Source: Winogradskyella sp. | GTDB lineage: Bacteria; Bacteroidota; Bacteroidia; Flavobacteriales; Flavobacteriaceae | Length of the DNA stretch: 64,000 nt | Reading direction: 5' to 3' | Assembly: GCA_002722255.1 (NCBI GenBank) | Contig: PBLD01000006.1 | Coordinates: forward strand, 153,332 to 217,331 | Shown: one piece after another, positions 62,310-64,000 of the stretch | Layout: the number at the start of each line of letters is the position of its first letter | Position numbering within the stretch: the stretch's first letter is position 1 | Notes under the pieces: generated by a model | Told to the model about the DNA's origin: nothing | Databases searched by the model: none | What the model saw: only the letters and a program-made list of their open reading frames with translations | Program-made: the position numbers and the translations under genes

Positions 62310-62900
62310 TTACAGTCGTTCAAAGATAAAAAACAGTTCTTTACCTTGTCTTTCTTTTATAGAATTTGTTGCGCGTTCTAGTATTTTAATTTTAAAATAT
62401 TTACTGAAGATTGCTTCGTATTCGTCTTTGTTACCTCCAAAAGGTGGACCAGACTCTGTTAATGGAAAATCGAACAGTAATCCAACTAGCTTACCGTTAG
62501 GCTTTAATAGTTGATACATTTTTTCTACGTATTGCTTCCTTAAATCAGGGTTTAATGCGCAGAAAAAAGTTTGTTCTATGATAAGATCAAATTTACTATT
62601 AAGCTCAAAGAAATCATGATGTAGTAATTGTTCGTCAGGAAAATCTTTCACCCTGTTTCTTAAATTTTCTAGCGGTTGTTTGGCAATATCTAGGACAAAA
62701 GTATTTGTAAACCCTTTACCCCATAACAATTCGGCTTCAAAACTATTACCAGCGCCAGGAATTAAAATTGAAATAGACTTATTATCTAATTGTTCTATAT
62801 ATTTTTTTATTGGTGGTGATGCATATCCAATATTCCATCCAGTTTTATTTTCTTCATATCTGTGTTCCCAATAAGCTTTGTCAAATTTATTCTTCATCAT
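62310..62900 (-). CDS. TPMT-like SAM-dependent methyltransferase
   Basis: 196 residues. N-terminal FDKAYWEHRYEENKTGWNIG (6-25) is the thiopurine S-methyltransferase-family opening; SAM motif I is ILIPGAGNSFEAE (45-57), followed by VLDIAKQPLENL, and FDLIIEQTFFCAL (~103-115) as in TPMT/HOL relatives. Likely methylates a small thiol, halide or chalcogen; the natural substrate is unknown. ATG 62900 and ATG 62897 are adjacent possible starts, both inside the end of the S4-protein gene (14 or 11 bp overlap). Confidence 0.82.
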   Translation of the reverse strand: MMKNKFDKAYWEHRYEENKTGWNIGYASPPIKKYIEQLDNKSISILIPGAGNSFEAELLWGKGFTNTFVLDIAKQPLENLRNRVKDFPDEQLLHHDFFELNSKFDLIIEQTFFCALNPDLRKQYVEKMYQLLKPNGKLVGLLFDFPLTESGPPFGGNKDEYEAIFSKYFKIKILERATNSIKERQGKELFFIFERL

Positions 62901-63261
62901 CGTTATAAAAACTATTTATATCTCGTCTATCTTTTTTAGTTGGTCTTCCGGTTCCTTTTTTACGGTAGTAGTCTTTACTGTACTTTAAAAGTTCTTTGGC
63001 AGCAAAAGCTTCTTTAGGAGTAGTGTCTATTCTGTAGATATCTACTAACTTAGCGCCAACCCGATTGGGAGGTATGTCATTAACTGTTAATTGATAAGTG
63101 ATTTGATCTTTTCTTAATTCAATTTTATCAGTTGGGTAGACTTCCCTCGACGGCTTTGCTACACTATTGTTTATCTTAATTTGTCCTTTTTTGCAGGCTT
63201 GCGTTGCCAAACTTCTAGTTTTGTAATAGCGTACACACCATAAATATTTATCAATTCGCAT
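62887..63261 (-). CDS. S4-domain RNA-binding protein (HslR-like)
   Basis: 124 residues. S4 RNA-binding domain at the start: MRIDKYLWCVRYYKTRSLATQACKKG (split: IDKYLWCVRYYKTRS, then QACKKGQIKIN), with VYPTDKIEL following; a basic tail (KDYYRKKGTGRPTKKDRRDI) ends the protein. The same layout as HslR/Hsp15, which rescues stalled 50S subunits carrying nascent chains (known in E. coli; inferred here). First gene of a minus-strand run with the methyltransferase and phosphoribosyltransferase. Confidence 0.85.
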   Translation of the reverse strand: MRIDKYLWCVRYYKTRSLATQACKKGQIKINNSVAKPSREVYPTDKIELRKDQITYQLTVNDIPPNRVGAKLVDIYRIDTTPKEAFAAKELLKYSKDYYRKKGTGRPTKKDRRDINSFYNDDEE

Positions 63262-63290
63262 ATATTTTTAACTAAAATCTACGTTAACCT

Positions 63291-63324
63291 TTTGGCATAA
63301 AAATATTAATTTAATGTATCTTGC
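63291..63324 (+). promoter_or_regulatory. Putative promoter of the terminal FKBP lipoprotein
   Basis: TTTG (63291-63294), 22-base spacer, then TATCTTGC (63317-63324), one base shorter than TAnnTTTG. It would give a leader of about 70 bases holding the inverted repeat at 63352-63382. Confidence 0.4.
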
Positions 63325-63351
63325 GCCACATAATTAAAGCAATAATGAATA

Positions 63352-63382
63352 TTTGATAGGATTTGTGGTTAATCCTATCAAA
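63352..63382. repeat. Perfect 12-bp inverted repeat in the leader region
   Basis: TTTGATAGGATT (63352-63363), 7-base loop, AATCCTATCAAA (63371-63382), followed by AAA rather than T. It lies 17-47 bases before ATG 63399. Could be a 5'-UTR stem that stabilises or regulates the mRNA, or an operator. Confidence 0.6.
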
Positions 63383-63398
63383 AAATAGTAATTAGAAT

Positions 63399-64000
63399 AT
63401 GAAATCAATAAAATTTATAGTTTGTTTATTATTAGTAACAGTTTTTGTAATTTCTTGTAAAGATGATGATGTTACTGTTCCTGATGTAGTGGTAAGAGAT
63501 AGAGGAGAGCAGCAATTAGCAGATAGCGACTCGCTTGTAGCTTATCTTTCTACGCACTATTACAATTCAGATTTCTTTCTTACAGGAACGAATCATAAAT
63601 ATTCAGATATAGTTATTACCGAGCTTGCAGCAGGCGAAGATGTGCCAGCAGGACATACTTTACTTTTAGATGCCGTAGAAACCCATAGTACTACTTATGA
63701 AGATACAGATTATGATTACTATGTTTTAAGATTAAATCAAGGTGCTGGTGACTCTCCAAGATTTACAGATCAAGTAAGAATGCGATACGAAGGATTTACA
63801 CTAGTAGATGGAACCGTTTTTGATTCCCTTGCTACACCTGAAGATTTATTTTTAACAGGATCTGGGTTTACTCCAGGGCTTATCAGAGCTTGGCAATTAG
63901 TTGTACCAATGTTTAATTGTGCGGACAGTTTTATGAACTCAGGTGGTATAACAAACTATAACAATTTTGGTTTAGGTGTAATGTTTGTGCCTTCTGGAAT
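63399..64000 (+). CDS. FKBP-type peptidylprolyl isomerase lipoprotein (3' end outside window)
   Basis: Open from ATG 63399 to the window edge (at least 200 residues). Signal peptide with lipobox VISC (Cys20) followed by an acidic KDDD, so an exported lipoprotein. After a ~100-residue N-terminal region typical of Bacteroidota gliding-type FKBP lipoproteins (YLSTHYYNSDFF), the FKBP domain starts with VRMRYEGFTLVDGTVFDS (~125-142) and PGLIRAWQLVVPMF. The C-terminus is not visible. Likely an outer-membrane-anchored periplasmic foldase. Confidence 0.85.
   Translation, partial: MKSIKFIVCLLLVTVFVISCKDDDVTVPDVVVRDRGEQQLADSDSLVAYLSTHYYNSDFFLTGTNHKYSDIVITELAAGEDVPAGHTLLLDAVETHSTTYEDTDYDYYVLRLNQGAGDSPRFTDQVRMRYEGFTLVDGTVFDSLATPEDLFLTGSGFTPGLIRAWQLVVPMFNCADSFMNSGGITNYNNFGLGVMFVPSG

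Overview
The window is a piece of a low-GC chromosome from a marine-type member of the Bacteroidota, most likely family Flavobacteriaceae. The evidence is a PorV/PorQ-family outer-membrane protein, several TAnnTTTG-type (-7) promoters, flavobacterial gene sets (surA-like chaperones next to moxR; kdsD-tatC-lptB beside recQ), a zeaxanthin-type carotenoid pathway, and frequent TTG starts with ATGA-type overlaps. The genus is not determined. No rRNA, CRISPR array, prophage or insertion sequence was seen.

Region 1 (1-27171) is a large surface-polysaccharide (O-antigen or capsule) locus, nearly all on the + strand. It holds a truncated UDP-HexNAc C4-epimerase, a Wzm/Wzt ABC exporter with a glycan-binding tail on the ATPase, three sulfotransferases (one on the opposite strand), a cupin/aminotransferase/methyltransferase sugar-modification block, about a dozen glycosyltransferases (GT2, GT4 and GT32 types), a neuB-neuC-neuA trio for a CMP-sialic acid, an O-antigen polymerase/ligase-family membrane protein and a WcaJ-like initiating sugar-phosphate transferase. 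The expected product is an acidic, probably sulfated and sialylated glycan.

Region 2 (27178-36823) is mostly core envelope genes: an Lnb-like (DUF4105) candidate lipoprotein N-acyltransferase, a PorV/PorQ-like barrel, phosphatidylserine synthase, a TerC-like protein, then lptB, an AhpD-like protein, tatC and kdsD on the minus strand, divergent from recQ.

Region 3 (about 36894-40080) is the most unusual stretch. Four single-gene units all face the same way and all encode exported proteins of unknown role. They are separated by three related 150-165 bp palindromic spacers. Three of the units are bounded by their own private short inverted repeats, and the spacer halves are conserved. This is the architecture of integron gene cassettes with attC sites, but the sequence does not fit the classical attC core well and no integrase gene lies in the window.

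Region 4 (40103-53110) holds a CPBP protease, an esterase, small conserved proteins, a cyclophilin-FKBP fusion behind a heptanucleotide tandem repeat, lycopene cyclase, a periplasmic foldase operon (two two-domain parvulins flanking a degenerate paralogue, then MoxR) and an acyltransferase.

Region 5 (53440-64000) holds aconitase, a Crp-type regulator, a TlpA-like thioredoxin, a minus-strand operon carH-like regulator-crtI-crtB-crtZ, tRNA-Lys(TTT) and tRNA-Leu(GAG), shikimate kinase, a PyrR-like phosphoribosyltransferase, a TPMT-like methyltransferase, an S4 RNA-binding protein, and the start of an FKBP lipoprotein cut by the window edge. With crtY in region 4, every step from phytoene to zeaxanthin is present. 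The regulator carries the W-x9-EH and E-x-H-x2-G cobalamin signatures of CarH light sensors.
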